Origin: Lumnitzera littorea
Taxonomy: Eukaryota; Streptophyta; Magnoliopsida; Myrtales; Combretaceae
Length of the DNA stretch: 64,000 nt
Reading direction: 5' to 3'
Assembly (NCBI GenBank): GCA_024138015.1
Contig: JAMXBB010000014.1
Location: 134,796-198,795, forward strand
Under the pieces are notes generated by a model that was not told the DNA's origin, did not search any database, and saw only the letters and a list, made by a program, of their open reading frames with translations. Of the stretch, positions 22,601 to 35,460 are shown in pieces. Every line of letters begins with the position of its first letter. Position 1 is the first letter of the stretch. The position numbers and the translations under genes are program-made.

Positions 22601-25399
22601 ACCTTATAAAAGAGGATCCTTCCATTAAAACATATTACACTTGAATTGTCTTTTGATAGAATGAAATATTGAAAAGCAACTGCAATAAGGCTCTAAAGAA
22701 ATATCACTCTTACTCCTTATCCCTTATAAACATTACAGGAAAACAATAAAAAGTAATGGTGCCTGCTTAAATCATAATTTGTTACAAAATTATTGTCATA
22801 CATGCTCAAATAAGGAAGTATCTCTTTTGTTCCTTAGTAATCTTATATTGGCTTGCATCATTTTAATAATCTTACTAAGTAAATTATTCCATTAAGTCTT
22901 TTTAAACATTATTCTTGTTATGCATTCTCAAATAAGGAAAATAATTTTTCTTACCCAAAAATAAAGGTCAATGTAAATGATGAAAAACAACAAATATACA
23001 ACACTTGCACAACTAATTTAGCTTTAAGTACAATGGACACCTTACGAAAGAATTACAACTACATTCTATTTTTAGATAATAACTGATAAAATTTTAATCC
23101 TACTTCTTGACATTAGGCAAGCTTTGTTGGTAAAATAGTTAATACATAGCTAGACTAAATTTAGCTTGATCAATAATATAACAATTACCTTTCAATTATG
23201 AGGAATCACTTCAAGAATGAGACTAAGAAGGACTATTACATTCTTGAAACTTGAAACAAAATCATTGTTATATCAAACCTAAAACAATCATTGATCACTA
23301 ACATTTTCCAACCAGGAGAAAAGTAAGAATTGTACAAGAGCAATAAAAGTAAGAGGTAACGGCACCTATTTAAATCACAACTCTTCACTTCTACAAATAG
23401 GACTCCTTTCATTGTTTTCCCCAAGAAACTTCCCATGTACAATACAGGTCCTTGGCGTCAAAACATAATAGATGTATCTTATGAATACCTTTGCAAGAAT
23501 ATCCAAACACAATCCATAAACATATAACCAGCATATGTTACTATGTCTAGGAATGGTGCCTAAACCTTCTCTTCAAACCACAAATTCTTCATCAATTGAA
23601 TAGAACCTCAACTTAGGTGACCACCTAAGTACACTATCTTTCACAAAGTTAAGCTTACTAGCATTGTCTATCTCATTAGAAAAAAAAAAGAAAAAAGAAA
23701 GAAAGAAAGAAACACCAAGATAATTGGCAATTTCTTCTATTGTTTACTTACCATCACAGCTAAACTATGAAAACTTAGAAACTCATGATGAAATGAAAAA
23801 CCCCTATCATGACATAACTTTTAGGTGTAATAATTTGCTATGGATACTGTAACATGGTAAAGAGATATATCCTTTACAAAATAAGTTTCACCTTTACCAG
23901 TCATTCTCAAATGCTTTTCTATTTACTAGTGAACAGAAGCATCATATCCTCAAAAAAAATGTCTCCACTATAAAATCACTTTACAACTATTAAATCATAA
24001 CAAATATTTACCAGATTGCAAAAATCTAATCCAATTCCATATGCATCTTTTCATTGTCTAATGGGAAAGAAAATGCAAGATTACCTCATCAAACAAAATA
24101 TTTTGTAGGTGTAACATGTTTGTGTATTATGTTATGCTTACATATATATACAAGAAAGCTAGTTCGTAGGTAAGCCTTATAGTAACTTTCAAACGTCCGT
24201 CCCATAAAAGATGCATAATTGACCTCATAGCCAAACCTTACAGTGAAAAGCTACATTAACATTGATAGCCAATTAGTAAACTTCCTATATACCTTAAGTG
24301 TTACCATGAATCAACGAGTTTGTCACCACGAATCTACGAATTTATCACCACATTAAATAAAATCTTAGAATAAGTAAAAATTCTAACAACATCATGAAAT
24401 AGACACAACTTAAATATGAAGAAAGGATGGAAGGTGTTCTCATTTATGTTATGCAAGTAGTTTATACCTTATCAAAGTTAAAATATCTTTTTCTTAATCC
24501 AATGATTATCAATCAAAACTTAATATCTATCAATCTAACCTCAATCAAATATATATTTGCTTCAGAATAAGCACCTCTTTCTCATGAAATAAATTACCTA
24601 AAAAGAAATGACATAACACAAATTACAAAACATACCACCAAACCAAAAAAATAACTTAAGGGTAACCCAAATACAAAGCATACATTTTATGGACAATATT
24701 AAAGACTCCCTAAGTGATAAGATGATCAAAGGAACCATTTGTCCTTCAGACTGCAATGCAAGAATTATAGAAGACATGCTTTGAAATGCTGAATGAAGAA
24801 TTGAACGAGATAAATTGAAGCTTTTACTACTTAAGAGAAGTAACCTGATCATATTGTGATGTTAGCATACTACAAAGGCCAACACTTAAGTTAAGAAACT
24901 TACCTAACGTAGTTACTTTAAAATGATGGAGGATAAAAGCCTAATAAACTCCAAACTTATTTATCCTTAAGATTATGTATTTCGATAGATTTCTACTTAC
25001 ACGATAATATCTATTAGTGAACATATGTAAGAATGATAGTAATAAACATAATAACATCTACATGTCTTAATATTAATGTACACGAGGTTCATTAGTATAC
25101 AACTTCAAATTTACATAATAACGTACCACCATACCAAACCTACTCATTAATACATTGCTTCACACCTATAATATCATTCCATCATGACTATAGTATCTCA
25201 GAAGGAAACCTATTACTATAATAAGTTAAGCAATCCCATGGCAACATATTGCATGGTAATGAACAATAAAAAGTTAGTTTAAACAGCTAAGTTCTTACAA
25301 CAAAAAGCATCCTATTGCTTCAAAAATGTTGTGGAATCATTCTGATATATGTTAAACATTCCTTTAGTTGTAACTAGTAAAGCACAAATACATTGTATG
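22601..25399. other. AT-rich DNA without recognised genes
   Basis: No coding region that I can defend on either strand. It contains a GAAA-type microsatellite at about 23679-23711. It could include untranslated parts of the adjacent PIF/Harbinger element, but no terminal inverted repeat was located. Confidence 0.4.
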
Positions 25400-26490
25400 G
25401 CTTTTTGGGAAGTTTCATCAATGCCTCATACACTTTAATCTCAAATAACCCTTTGATGCTTCAAAGGAAGGTATGTAATGCCTCCATATTTGTCGTGGCC
25501 CTATCAATAGCCAATTGATGCACCGTTTCTTGAATTGTGCTTTGCATATTATTTATTCTTACTTTGAAGTATCTAAATATCAATGTCAATTGAGACTTTG
25601 TTCATCACTACGCATGGACCTTTTCCTCTTCAATCTAAGGTGAGCAACACTTTGTTGGATGGATTACTCATCCACTTCCTCTTAATTTGGTAGCTTATCC
25701 TCGATATGCTATAGAGGGGCTTCCTCCTGAATAAGGGCTTGCTCTTTTTCAATTTTCTCTATGACATCTTCAACCGTTTAGGTATCTTGGTCCATAGCTC
25801 AATTCTTTACATAGATGATGAATAACTTGGTGAAGTAAGGAAAGCTCTTGGTTATCCATTAAGTGATACCTTTATGGCTCTACAAATATTAAGTAAGAAT
25901 TTATTAAAAAGTATAATCAACATACTTATAAATAAATAGCTTTACAATATGAATGAGAATTAACACAACACTAATAAATCAGCTTACATTCATTCATATC
26001 CATTGCATGCTTCATTTTCATTCTTACCAAGTTAAATTATGAACGATATAACTTAATAGTGACATACATGTTAGTTAGGTTAACAATAGCATAAAATCAC
26101 CATCCACAAACCTCCAAATAAGCGTCTTAGACTTCCTTCTCAATTGTTATCATATTCCTATTATCGTCCCAACCAAATCCATTAGTTGATTTTCCATACA
26201 CCATGTCATAAACTATAGTCCAATCCCTCTTCAGTATCCTAATGCATAACCATATGTATGTTTTATATTGCAAAACCATTCCTAGATAACTTTATAACTA
26301 GCATCTCCTTTAGCTCTTTCAAGTACCTACCTCAAAAATCACAATTAGCATTATGTGTTCTCTTTTGATATGACTTACATATTAATGCAACAAGTTCATT
26401 ATCCTCTTAAACGATCCATTTACGTTAACTTGTTTGATGGTCTTACCATGGGGTTATGTTGATTGCAACTCCTCTATAACCTTTGTGAAG
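25400..26490 (-). pseudogene. PIF/Harbinger ORF1 (Myb/SANT-like)
   Basis: The minus strand near 26420-26130 shows VNVNGSFKR, then DWTIVYDMV, GKSTNGFGWDDNRNM and EKEV-stop-DAYLEV. This is the typical SANT/Myb-like trihelix segment of plant PIF/Harbinger ORF1, in which FGWDD...V-DAY is the hallmark. A second part near 25600-25390 (MQSTIQETVHQ, FEIKVYEALMKLP) fits the helical C-terminal region and may be a separate exon. In active elements this protein binds the element ends and takes the transposase to the nucleus. Many stops interrupt it. It lies about 0.3 kb downstream of the transposase on the same strand. Confidence 0.7.
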
Positions 26491-26779
26491 AAAATGGCAT
26501 TCATATATATGAGTGTGATTTGTAAAGAATTAGCATACTAAAACATAGGAAAAATAGGAAGAAGGAATAATAATGCAAATGAACTTGTCACTTATATTGC
26601 AAATATAGTTGACATTCATAATGAAAAATCCAATAAACATGGTCTCACCCATGGGCTACAATTGTAACCATACATCTTGGAAATTTAAAAAAACACGTAA
26701 TCCTAAAAATCCATGTTACAAGGACACTTTTGCACTTGATACATAACATAGAAAATCCAATTACTCTTATGTCTTAATG

Positions 26780-27740
26780 TACTTTACTCATTAAACATTT
26801 GTTAGGCCATCTACATCCTCCAAGTGGACCATGAGTCATTTCCCAACATAATAATTAGATCATCACCCATATTTACAATGTTCTCCACCGTAGCATCCAC
26901 TTGATCCTCAAGAAGATCAAAGCTCATTTTAGTTTTTACAAAGTTATGCATTAGGCTACAAGCCAAAGTGATTCGATTGTGAATTCTTACTGGATAGAAG
27001 GATGAACTTCTCAAAATATTCTAGCTTATTTTGAGAAGTCCAAAGCACCTCTCTATTACATTTTTAGCAAAGGCATATCTTAGATTGAATTGCTCTTCTA
27101 CAATTCTTGGTTGATGACTCTAGCACAATTCATTTAAGTGATACTGTTAGCCTCTAAAAGGTACAAGAAATCCCTAGGGTAACTTCCTTCTACAAGATAA
27201 TAACATCTTATAGGAAATGAGTACCACGGGTTATACATAGCATAAATAAGTATGTAATTGAAACAACTTTGTCTTAAATGAGAAGGCAAAAAAAAGATAC
27301 CATGTAGAATTTTTAGACCATTTATACTTGTCATTGCATCTTGAAGTACTCTACTATCGGCTACAAACTCCCATCTAGGCAAGACATAGGTGGATTGCAT
27401 ATTAGGTGTGCAAGGGCACTCTAACAATGATATGAGTTCCATCCGTAACATTCAAAAAATTCTACATAAAAGTAAACAATGACAATGTTAAGTAATTTAA
27501 GATGTGCATCATATGAGAAAGACATTAAAATTGTAATGATGATGTGGGTATACCTTAAAATGTTTCTAACGAATGTCTAAGCAGTTTTCAGTAATGGGTT
27601 TAGGCTACTTGGCATGATGGGCAAATATATGTAGAAACATTGCAACTTTCACCCACCAGTAAGTTCCTTGAGGTTCTCAACCATCCTATGCCCTCTAGCA
27701 AGCAACATTGTTGCTGTGTACTAGCTTCCTAATGTATTTA
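26780..27740 (-). pseudogene. PIF/Harbinger DDE transposase
   Basis: The minus strand starts with VAMFLHIFAHHAK near 27640-27600, the HTH-like part of DDE_Tnp_4 proteins. All three catalytic acid regions are visible: TDGTHI (about 27440), then after a frameshift YVLPRWEFVADSRVLQDAM (about 27400-27340), and VIERCFGLLK (about 27065). A YYLVEGSYP motif and the C-terminal LACSLMHNFVKT...SWSTWR block follow, ending at a natural-looking stop near 26810. Part of the region between the N-terminal piece and the first Asp is missing. It would cut and paste the element at TTA-type targets. Frameshifts make it non-functional. Confidence 0.85.
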
Positions 27741-28890
27741 AAGTATCAGTAGAAGTTCAATTCGTAGGAATGAACTCGGTGACAGTAGGAATGCAATGCC
27801 AATGCAAACATTTGAAACATGAAGCGATATATAGTGGTATAACATTCTAACCATAAGGCTTTCAGGAAGTAGGCAATTTTCTTTTTTCTTCTTAACTCAA
27901 TTTTAAATTGGTTTATTACTAAAATACAATAAAGTATGCTCACATATTAATTAGAGACAAAGGCCTAAAGAGAAGTTGAAATCACTACCAACAAATAAAT
28001 CACCTAATCAAAGAAAGATAGTTAGTACCTAATAACATGTCGGATAGATTATACCAAGAGGGATTAAAGACTTCTTGTCTCATTTTCCAGTTGTTTTTGG
28101 GTGCTTCTTATGGTTTTAGTAAGCCATGTTGTAGTACCTTGTCACGTGATATGTTCACCTCATGATATGATCCTCTTTCATTACATTATATGGAAAAAAA
28201 AAATTTTTATTTCAACAAAGCAATTTTTGTTTATTATAATGGATGATTATTACAAAACTATATTTTATATCCATACAATAAACCATAGTATTAATAGCAT
28301 AATTCGAAGCATATTTGGGTAAAAGTGCCTTATGATATCTTAGATAATAGGAAAATTTGTATATACATGATACTACATAGACGATAATTATAGTGTAATG
28401 GTTTGAAATGCAATTATGGTGTGGAATGGAGAAAAAATAATGGCTTTGAATGAAGTCAAATGATACAGATAATTTTAATCACAAAAAATTTCTTTGAATG
28501 AGATGAGAAAAAAAAAAAATCAACCAACCTATTCACGTTGTATCATGGAACAGCTTGCATACATATAATAAGAAATGTAACTTGAAAAAAATGAAAATTA
28601 CAGAAGACATACAAAATACGTGACATTAATTTTTCTATGGCAAATAAGGAAGCAAAGATAACACTATAAGAGATGTAACTTCAATCCATTGGCACCTACA
28701 AAGAAAAGTTTGAAATTTTCTTATTATCACATGAACATGGAATAAAAAACCAACATGAAATAGGGTAAGAAACAAGGCATGCATATAAACATACAAAGAA
28801 TCAACAACATTGGCATAATAACTCATTCTCATCACTTTGAGATAATTTTCGAGCAAAACTCTCTTTAGTGAGAGAATGATTTCAACACAT
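27741..28890. other. AT-rich DNA without recognised genes
   Basis: No coding sequence was recognised. It may hold the N-terminal and 5' untranslated part of the Harbinger element. It ends at the CACAT that flanks the solo LTR. Confidence 0.4.
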
Positions 28891-31179
28891 TGTCGAGTTT
28901 ATTTTTCGATTTCTTATTATTTAAAATCAATTTCTCATTTTCCAATTAATACTAAACCTTAACCCATTTAATATTAATCATCAACTAAAGAATTTGAAAA
29001 ATTTCGGTTTTTTATTGAAAATAATTTTTGAAGTCGCCACCCTACCAGAGTCAAGAAAAAGGAAAGAAACAGTAATCAATTAGGTGGATTGGTTACTATT
29101 TGGCTATCGATCTTTGATCTTAATTTTAATGAAGAACTAGGGGGTTCTGAGTTCGGGGGCTAACCTATTAAACCCTAACGGATACCACTATTTATTTACC
29201 GAAATTAGGATTATTTTTTAATTATAATATTTTTTTAAAAAAATAAATAAGTAAAAATAGAAAAGAAAAAAAGAACCTAAGTTTCTATAAATTTTATCGT
29301 AGCCCCGAAAGTGCCTATGTACTCGCTAGCCGGGATCAGAAAATTGTAGTTCTTTCAAAAACTTTAGTATGTTCATTGATTTTAATTTTAAAAATTGGTC
29401 GAATTTATTTTTTAATCAATTTGATCTATTCAAAATAAATAAATAAATAAGGGGTCTTAACTTGTAATTGATCAAAAGACTCCCTAAAATACTATAATCT
29501 TTTTGTAAAAATTTTCCTTTTGTTAATTTTTGTTTCTAAAGATAATTCCCTATATGAGAATTTCTAACGAAAAAAAAAAATTAATTCTAAAGGAATCTTA
29601 GGCGAATATATATATGTATATATATATATATGTACATCTACGCTATTACTATTTAACAATTATCTACCTAAGTGAATTAATAATGTCAGGAAATATACTT
29701 AATACAAAAGCTAATCCTAAAAGTTTCCTAAACTAATATATGTAAAATATTAAATAACTAAAGACTTAACAACAACATAATAATAATCAAATAATAATAA
29801 TAATAATAATAATAAAATAAATTCAACAACCAAACCTTGGTCTGTTCGTTCAAGTTGTGCAGGGCCTTATACGTTCAGCGATGGAACGTTAATGCAGTAG
29901 GCGGTGTAGGCTATGTGAATCTTGCTACTGTACGTGGATGGAGACAATGACTTGGCTATGATCAGATAATGGAGTTTAGCGCTTCGGTGAACTGCTATAT
30001 CGAGGATGATGGGTGTGAAACTTAATCGTGCACTATGTGTTTAGTCAAGTGAGGATGAAGGAAACAAGGTCGTCAAAGTTTAGGGCATGCGTATGTGGAC
30101 TTGATCAGTGACATGCGAAGTTGATTGTTGGTGTTGTCTTCGATAGAGGAGCGTGTGGCTGAAGCAGAGAGTGTTGTGTTTATGTTGTGTGTTCGTGAAG
30201 CTACTGTTGTTCTTGCGTGTGATCAGTGTGTTGAACTTACTATAGTTGCTGCAGTAGTGTTCCAGCAGTGAGGATTTGGCCGCTACTGACTATGTTGCAT
30301 AGGTATGTAGCGTATGGGAATTTGGATCAGCAGTGGACATGTATGGCTGATCAAAGTTGTGGCGTGGATTTTCGACTAAGGTTTAGCGTGGTGTTATTTA
30401 CTCATACTACTCACTATTGCTGTTGTATGTGTGTGAAATTATCTATATTGTTAACGGTGGAATGGGGCTGCTATGGATTGGAGAAATAGTGCAATTGAGG
30501 GACAGTAGCGATGTTTGATTTGAGAACAACAAGAGTAAGTTGGATAAGGGGAAATCCTGAAAGTTAACTGTCACCCCTCCTTTCAAATGTATGTATGTAT
30601 TTATAAAAGCCAAACAAGATCATATCAAATCATATCTATTATATCTAATTAAATTAGATTCGAATCCTTTATATCAATCCAAATCTAATCAAACTAGATT
30701 CAAATGATTTTGATTAGATATGAATTCCAATATTCCATGCATTCAACTTACTTTTTTGTAAAAAAAGGATAGAAAAATAAAAGACACACAAGTGTCTAAC
30801 GAGATTTGAACGTATAACCTCAAACTAATTCCAATGCCAATGCTTATCTGTTAGGCCATTAGCATGTGTCTTGATTTTTATTACAGTTAAATTGTACTTA
30901 AACCACATGACTCCCTAAAATAATTATTTGAACTAAGTTAAAACTAAAACTAAAACTATTTGTCCCTAATATAAGTTACTTCCTAAAAATCTACAAAATC
31001 TTTGTAAATTTTTCTTTTCTTATTTTTTTATATTTTCATCATTTGTCGATTTTTATTATTTTTATCTTTTATTATCTTATTATTTATTTATTTTTTATTT
31101 TTTTTTTTGAATTAGGACCCTCTTTTAAAAAAAAAATCAAAAATTAGGATTATAGAGGAGCAAAAATTAGGTATCTACA
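28891..31179 (+). repeat. solo LTR of a gypsy element (Tat/Ogre-like)
   Basis: Runs from TGTCGAGTT to TTAGGTATCTACA. The flanking pentamers are CACAT (28886-28890) and CCCAT (31180-31184), a 4/5 match that fits a 5-base target duplication. It includes aagtcgccacc near 29031 and gttcgggggctaacc near 29151, phrases common in one group of large plant gypsy LTRs. No internal region, primer site or polypurine tract lies beside it, so it probably arose by recombination between two LTRs. It also holds TA and AAT microsatellites (about 29608-29635 and 29786-29815) and a tRNA-like segment at 30781-30872. Confidence 0.65.
30781..30872 (-). other. tRNA-like segment (possible SINE head or tRNA remnant)
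   Basis: The minus strand has an A-box-like TGGCCTAACAGATAAG (30843-30858), then a B-box-like GTTCAAATC (30803-30811). It is bracketed by inverted octamers AAGACACA and TGTGTCTT that could form an acceptor-like stem. The spacing is close to that of a tRNA, but the cloverleaf is imperfect and no CCA or poly-T terminator context was seen. Not called a functional tRNA gene. Confidence 0.35.
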
Positions 31180-31492
31180 CCCATCAATATTTTTTGACTT
31201 GAAAATATGAAGAAAAATCACAATAGAAAAAGAGGATCATGAAACACCTTTATGACTGCTAAAAATTTTTAATACAAAAATCAACACATCAACTATGAAA
31301 AAGAAAAGTATATATAAAGTTTGAAACTTTGCAGTAAAATTCACACATGAGAGTTGAAACTTTACATAATTTTTGAAATTTATAAGTATAGAGTAAAAGA
31401 TTAAAAATAACGTTTTAGCTAATTTTATTCAAGAAAACTAATGAATTTCATTAGTTAGGAAGTTGTTTGTAGGCTCTATTCTTTCATGTACT

Positions 31493-31528
<36 letters not shown>

Positions 31529-32106
31529 TGAAATCAACAAAATCAAATGAAAGGATGGGAAGTCCATCATTTTACTCACCAACAATTGATTGTAGAGAAC
31601 CTTAGTTATGTGTAACCTCCCTAAACATCCTCTTCATTTGAGCTTTCAAACCTTAGTTGAAACTACTACGATGAAAAAATTTCTAGTGGAGTGATGAAGT
31701 CAAGAAGGAGAGATGGTAAAAAATTGGCTATAACAGGTATTATGAAGGGGTGTTAGGCATTTTTTTTAAAGGGTTACAACAAAGGATTAGAGAAAGGAAA
31801 GTGTCAAAGATTAGGTGGGTGTTGACTAGTAGCTTCGAGTATATGGGTTTTGATTTTTTTTTTTTTTAAGGGGCAAAAAGTTGTCATTAGTGAAATTGGA
31901 TGAGGCTAATTGGGAGAAAATATGTGGATTGGGTAAGAAATCAACAAACTGTGCATTAAGTTATGAATCTCTATGCTAGGATGTCAAGAAATCATGATTT
32001 CAAGTAATCTCAATTATGGAGGGAAAGGGGAAGGGAACCTACTAAAAAATGTAACAAGGGAAACATAAGTAATAAGGGGGGAATGGAGGCCATTCCTCCC
32101 AATTAA
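31180..32106. other. unassigned AT-rich DNA with AG microsatellite
   Basis: No gene was recognised. (AG)n spans about 31495-31523 and a poly-T run lies near 31853-31867. This is the right flank of the solo LTR. Confidence 0.4.
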
Positions 32107-32107
32107 N
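32107..32107. other. ambiguous base (N) at a sequence join
   Basis: A single N directly left of the truncated Athila-like 5' LTR. As at 17739, unrelated sequence types meet here, so it may be a filled gap. Confidence 0.7.
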
Positions 32108-32281
32108 TGCTTAGTTTAGTTCATTAATTTTAATTCTTTTAATTCATTTAAATTTATCACAATTTTTTGGTTAAATGATAGAGCCGAGATTAATATTAGT
32201 ACTCGGGGTCTCTAAGAGATCACCTTAGGCTCATATCCTTTATATTAGAATTTGATAAGTGTGCTTACCTTATATAGAGTT
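32108..32281 (+). repeat. Athila-like 5' LTR, 3' end only
   Basis: The last part of the LTR, ending just before the primer site. It includes the motif ctcggggtctctaagag, the position where this LTR class carries its conserved ggattcgacc-like block. The left side is cut at the N. Confidence 0.5.
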
Positions 32282-32283
32282 TT

Positions 32284-32301
32284 TAGCACCGTTACCGGGG
32301 A
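32284..32301 (+). other. Athila-like primer-binding site (tRNA-Asp type)
   Basis: TAGCACCGTTACCGGGGA compared with the consensus TGGCGCCGTTGCCGGGGA used by Athila-type elements. The three differences are all G to A, as expected from loss of methylated cytosines on the other strand. Confidence 0.75.
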
Positions 32302-32516
32302 CTCCGATATTAAGAACACTAGTTGCTTTATTATTTTAATAATCTCTTTCTTCTCTTTTATTATTTTCTTTCCTTTCATTGTTATGAGCTATAAGTGATT
32401 TTATATTCCTTTTCCTTATAGTACATAACCTAAAGCAATTTGGAAGACTTAGTAGAACTTGATCATGAAATTGAGAGAATTGCCCTTCAAAATTGAGGTT
32501 GTGTACTAGATAAACA

Positions 32517-33700
32517 GTGGCTACCATAGAAGATGAGTCATTTCTTAAGATTAAGGAAGAAGGTAAAGAGGCAAACGATCAATTTATTAATCAAGAAGAT
32601 CCACCACAAGAACCTAAATGCACGACTAACGAGGGTGATAACACAAATCGGACTATGTCCAACTATGTAAGGCCTACACTTATTAGAGTTGACTCTAATA
32701 TCATAAGATCAACTATCATTGCTAACAAGTTTCAAATTGTACCCAACATCATACAAATGGTGAATCAATATATTCAGTTTGATGGCTTCTAAGATGAAGA
32801 TCCTAATGCTCACATGTCTAGATTTTAAGAAATTTTTTATACGTTTAAAATTAATAGGGCCATAGTTGATGTTGTACAACTAAGGTTATTTCCTTTTTCT
32901 TTAAGGGTAAAGCAAAGTAATGGTTGAAACTCTCTACCATAGAAATTCTTAGAGAAGTATTTTCCACCAACAAAGACCACTAAGTTTTGGAATGATATTT
33001 CTTATTTTGCCTAGTTAGAAGTTGAGACATTATACAATACTTGAGAGAGATTTAAGGACTTACTTAGGAGGTGCCCACATCATAGCCTCCTACTTTCGAT
33101 GCAAATCCAAACCTTCTATAACAATCTTAACCTATCTATAAGATAGGTGATTGATGTAGTCACAGGAGGTACTTTGAACACAAAAATGCTTAAGCAAGTG
33201 CAAAACTTAATTGAAGGAATGGTGATGAATAACTATCAATAGGAAAATACTAGAGTCGGGTAAAGGGCTACAGGAATTTATGATGTAGACATGACTACCA
33301 CTTTAGCAGCTAAGGTAGATCTATTAAGTAAGAAGATTAATGCTCTCTTAATCAGCCTTCAACAAGTGCAACTGGTTATAAGTGATTTTGTCATATAAGG
33401 CCATAAAGTGCAAGAATAAATGGAACATGTAGATTATCTAGGAAATTCATTTAGACAACAAAACAACCCTATAGTAACACCTACAATCCTAGGTAGAGGA
33501 ATCACCTCAACTACTCATGGGAAATCAGAAGCAAGGGCAGTAGAAAACTAACTTTGGTCTACTTAGGTTTCAAAGACGATTACCACCTCCCCATCCTCCT
33601 AAGAAGGAATCTAACTTAGAAGAACATTCAACCAAACATATTCATGGCAATGAGGCTTGATTGTCTAACATTAAATGCCCAATGACAAATCAAGAGCCTT
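32517..33700 (+). pseudogene. Athila-like gag
   Basis: Starts with an ATG at 32517. The opening 91 residues hold MSNYVRPTLIRVDSNIIRS, the conserved YxxPT plus ANNFE-like N-terminal region. The Retrotrans_gag core follows: DEDPNAHMSRF, RLFPFSLR, EKYFPPTKT, ERFKDLLRRCPHHS, QTFYNNLN and VIDVVTGGTLNTK, up to about 33190. A further segment, ENQIGQLAKMILEMQQG near 33710, belongs to the usual gag C-terminus. Frame is kept over long stretches but broken by TAA/TAG, mostly where the family has Gln or Trp. Gag builds the particle. Confidence 0.88.
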
Positions 33701-33999
33701 TCAATCGGAGTTGGAGAATCAAATAGGTCAACTTGCAAAAATGATCCTTGAAATGCAACAAGGGATACTCCCAGGGATCATCGAAGTTAACCTAGGGATC
33801 ATGTCAATGCAGTGACCTTGAGAAGTGGTAGAGAGCTAAAAGTTGAGAAGAAAGATATTAGAGAAGTAGCTAAAAAAGAAGTGGAAGTCAAGGGTAAGGA
33901 AAATGCAAAGCCACAAAAATCAAATGAGAGTACATAATCACCAAAAGTAAAGGAGCAAAAGCGTCCGTCTCTTATTTGCAATGCCTTGAGTAGGATTAC

Positions 34000-34540
34000 A
34001 CTAATCTAAACAAGCAATTCAGTAAATTACTCGATCTTTTTAAACAATTACACATTAACTTATCTCTTGTTAATGTTGTATTGTAAATGCCAAAGTATGC
34101 GAAGTTTCTTAAGGATCTTCTATCGAATAAGAGAAAGTTAAAAGAGCTTTCAACCATTACAGTGAATGAGGAATGCTTGACACTTTTCTAGAAAAGGCTA
34201 CCAAAGAAATTAAAAATCCAAGGAGTTTCACTTTCATTATGTGCTTGGTAATTTTTTAGTAGATAATGCTTTGGTAAACTTGGAAACTAATATAAATTTA
34301 ATGCTGTATAAATTGTTTAAAAAAGCTAGGGTTAGGAGAACTTAAACTAGCATGCATGAGCCTTCAATTAGTTGATAGGTCTATCACACCTTAGAGGCAT
34401 CACAAAGGATGTTTTGGTGCAAGCAGAAAAATTCATCTTTCCTATAGATTTTGTTATACTTGATATAAATGAGGATATTGAAGTACCACTTATTTTACGT
34501 TTGACCCTTCCTAGCTACTGCTAAGGCTATTTTTTATGTT
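34000..34540 (+). pseudogene. Athila-like protease, active site lost
   Basis: MPKYAKFLKDLLSNKRKL and EECLTLF precede the retropepsin domain. Where the family has a DLGAS-type active site the sequence reads NLETN (about 34280), so the catalytic Asp is gone. Downstream motifs remain: KLFKKLGLGE, LQLVDRS, KFIFPIDFVILDINED and EVPLIL (about 34430-34500). Several frameshifts are present. The next expected domain, RT, is absent. Confidence 0.85.
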
Positions 34541-34559
34541 AGTGAACATAAGGTAATCT

Positions 34560-35225
34560 TAAGGGTAGGAGATAAAGAGATAGTTCGTAAGATTTCAGAG
34601 GCAATGAACAAATTTCTTGATTCAAAAGATATATGTTATGATGTTGATGCCACTGATGCCATTATATCTGCATATATGTAGGAAACGCTTACCTAAGATT
34701 CCTTAGACTTTTGCTTGTAAAAGGGAGATGAAAAGATGGTGAAAAACCCTAATTATATGGAAGTAGTAGCTTAAATTGAAGTTTATGAACCCACTGTAGA
34801 CAAGAATGGGTTGAATTACTCCATAAGCAGAAGGATTCTAGGTTAAGATCCTCTAAAGAGAAGCCACCGGTATTGGAGCCAAAACAATTAAGAGATCGTT
34901 TGGAAAACGTCTTTGTAGTGAAGAATTCAAAACCACCAGTGACAACCACATCTAAGTAGAAAGTAGATAAAAAGAAGAAACCTAAGCTACATGAATTTGA
35001 TAAGTAGCATGATAAGGAGAGAGTTGGTGGAAGTCATGCACCAAGAAAATGGAATTTGCAAGGCTAATAGCCTAAGGGTAAATCTATACTCATGTTGAGA
35101 GTTTGAAAGCTAAGTAAGGAAGGAGATCTATCTCCACTTGGATGAAGAATCATGAGCGAGAAAATGTATCATGTCGAGTTATTGATGTTAACTATAGTAC
35201 TGCTTGAGAGGCAACCCATGTCTAA
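34560..35225 (+). pseudogene. Athila-like PR-RT linker and pol remnant
   Basis: EAMNKFLDSKDICYDVD (about 34600) and KPPVLEPKQLRDRLENVF (34860-34915) match the acidic and Pro-rich linker between protease and RT. After 34960 it reads KKKKPKLHEFDK and HDKERV, and then the closing phrase near 35205. No RT (no YXDD), RNase H or integrase core was found here. Confidence 0.65.
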
Positions 35226-35460
35226 CTTCTTTTGTTTAACTTTAGTTTGATTACACTTCATTTCTTTTATTTTATTTTGTCTAACCATATTTTGTTTCTT
35301 TTTTATTTTATTTAATTTTGACTGAAGTTTAGTTTTGGTCATTAGGTATGTTTAGCAATAGGTTGTTTTTTTTTTTTTAAAAAAAGTTGTTATGTACATT
35401 ACACAACTTAGTGACATGATTATGTCATCAATTGTGTACAATCAGGTGCACAACAAGTGC

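Noticed and set aside
23236..23640. Minus-strand protein-like reading near 23640-23400
   Set aside because: Some protein-like stretches, but several stops and no family match; not separable from chance in AT-rich DNA.
24598..24852. 84-codon minus-strand hydrophobic frame
   Set aside because: Low-complexity Leu/Ser composition typical of AT-rich non-coding DNA; no motif.
30781..30872. Functional tRNA gene
   Set aside because: Cloverleaf pairing is incomplete and no terminator is seen; kept as a tRNA-like segment.
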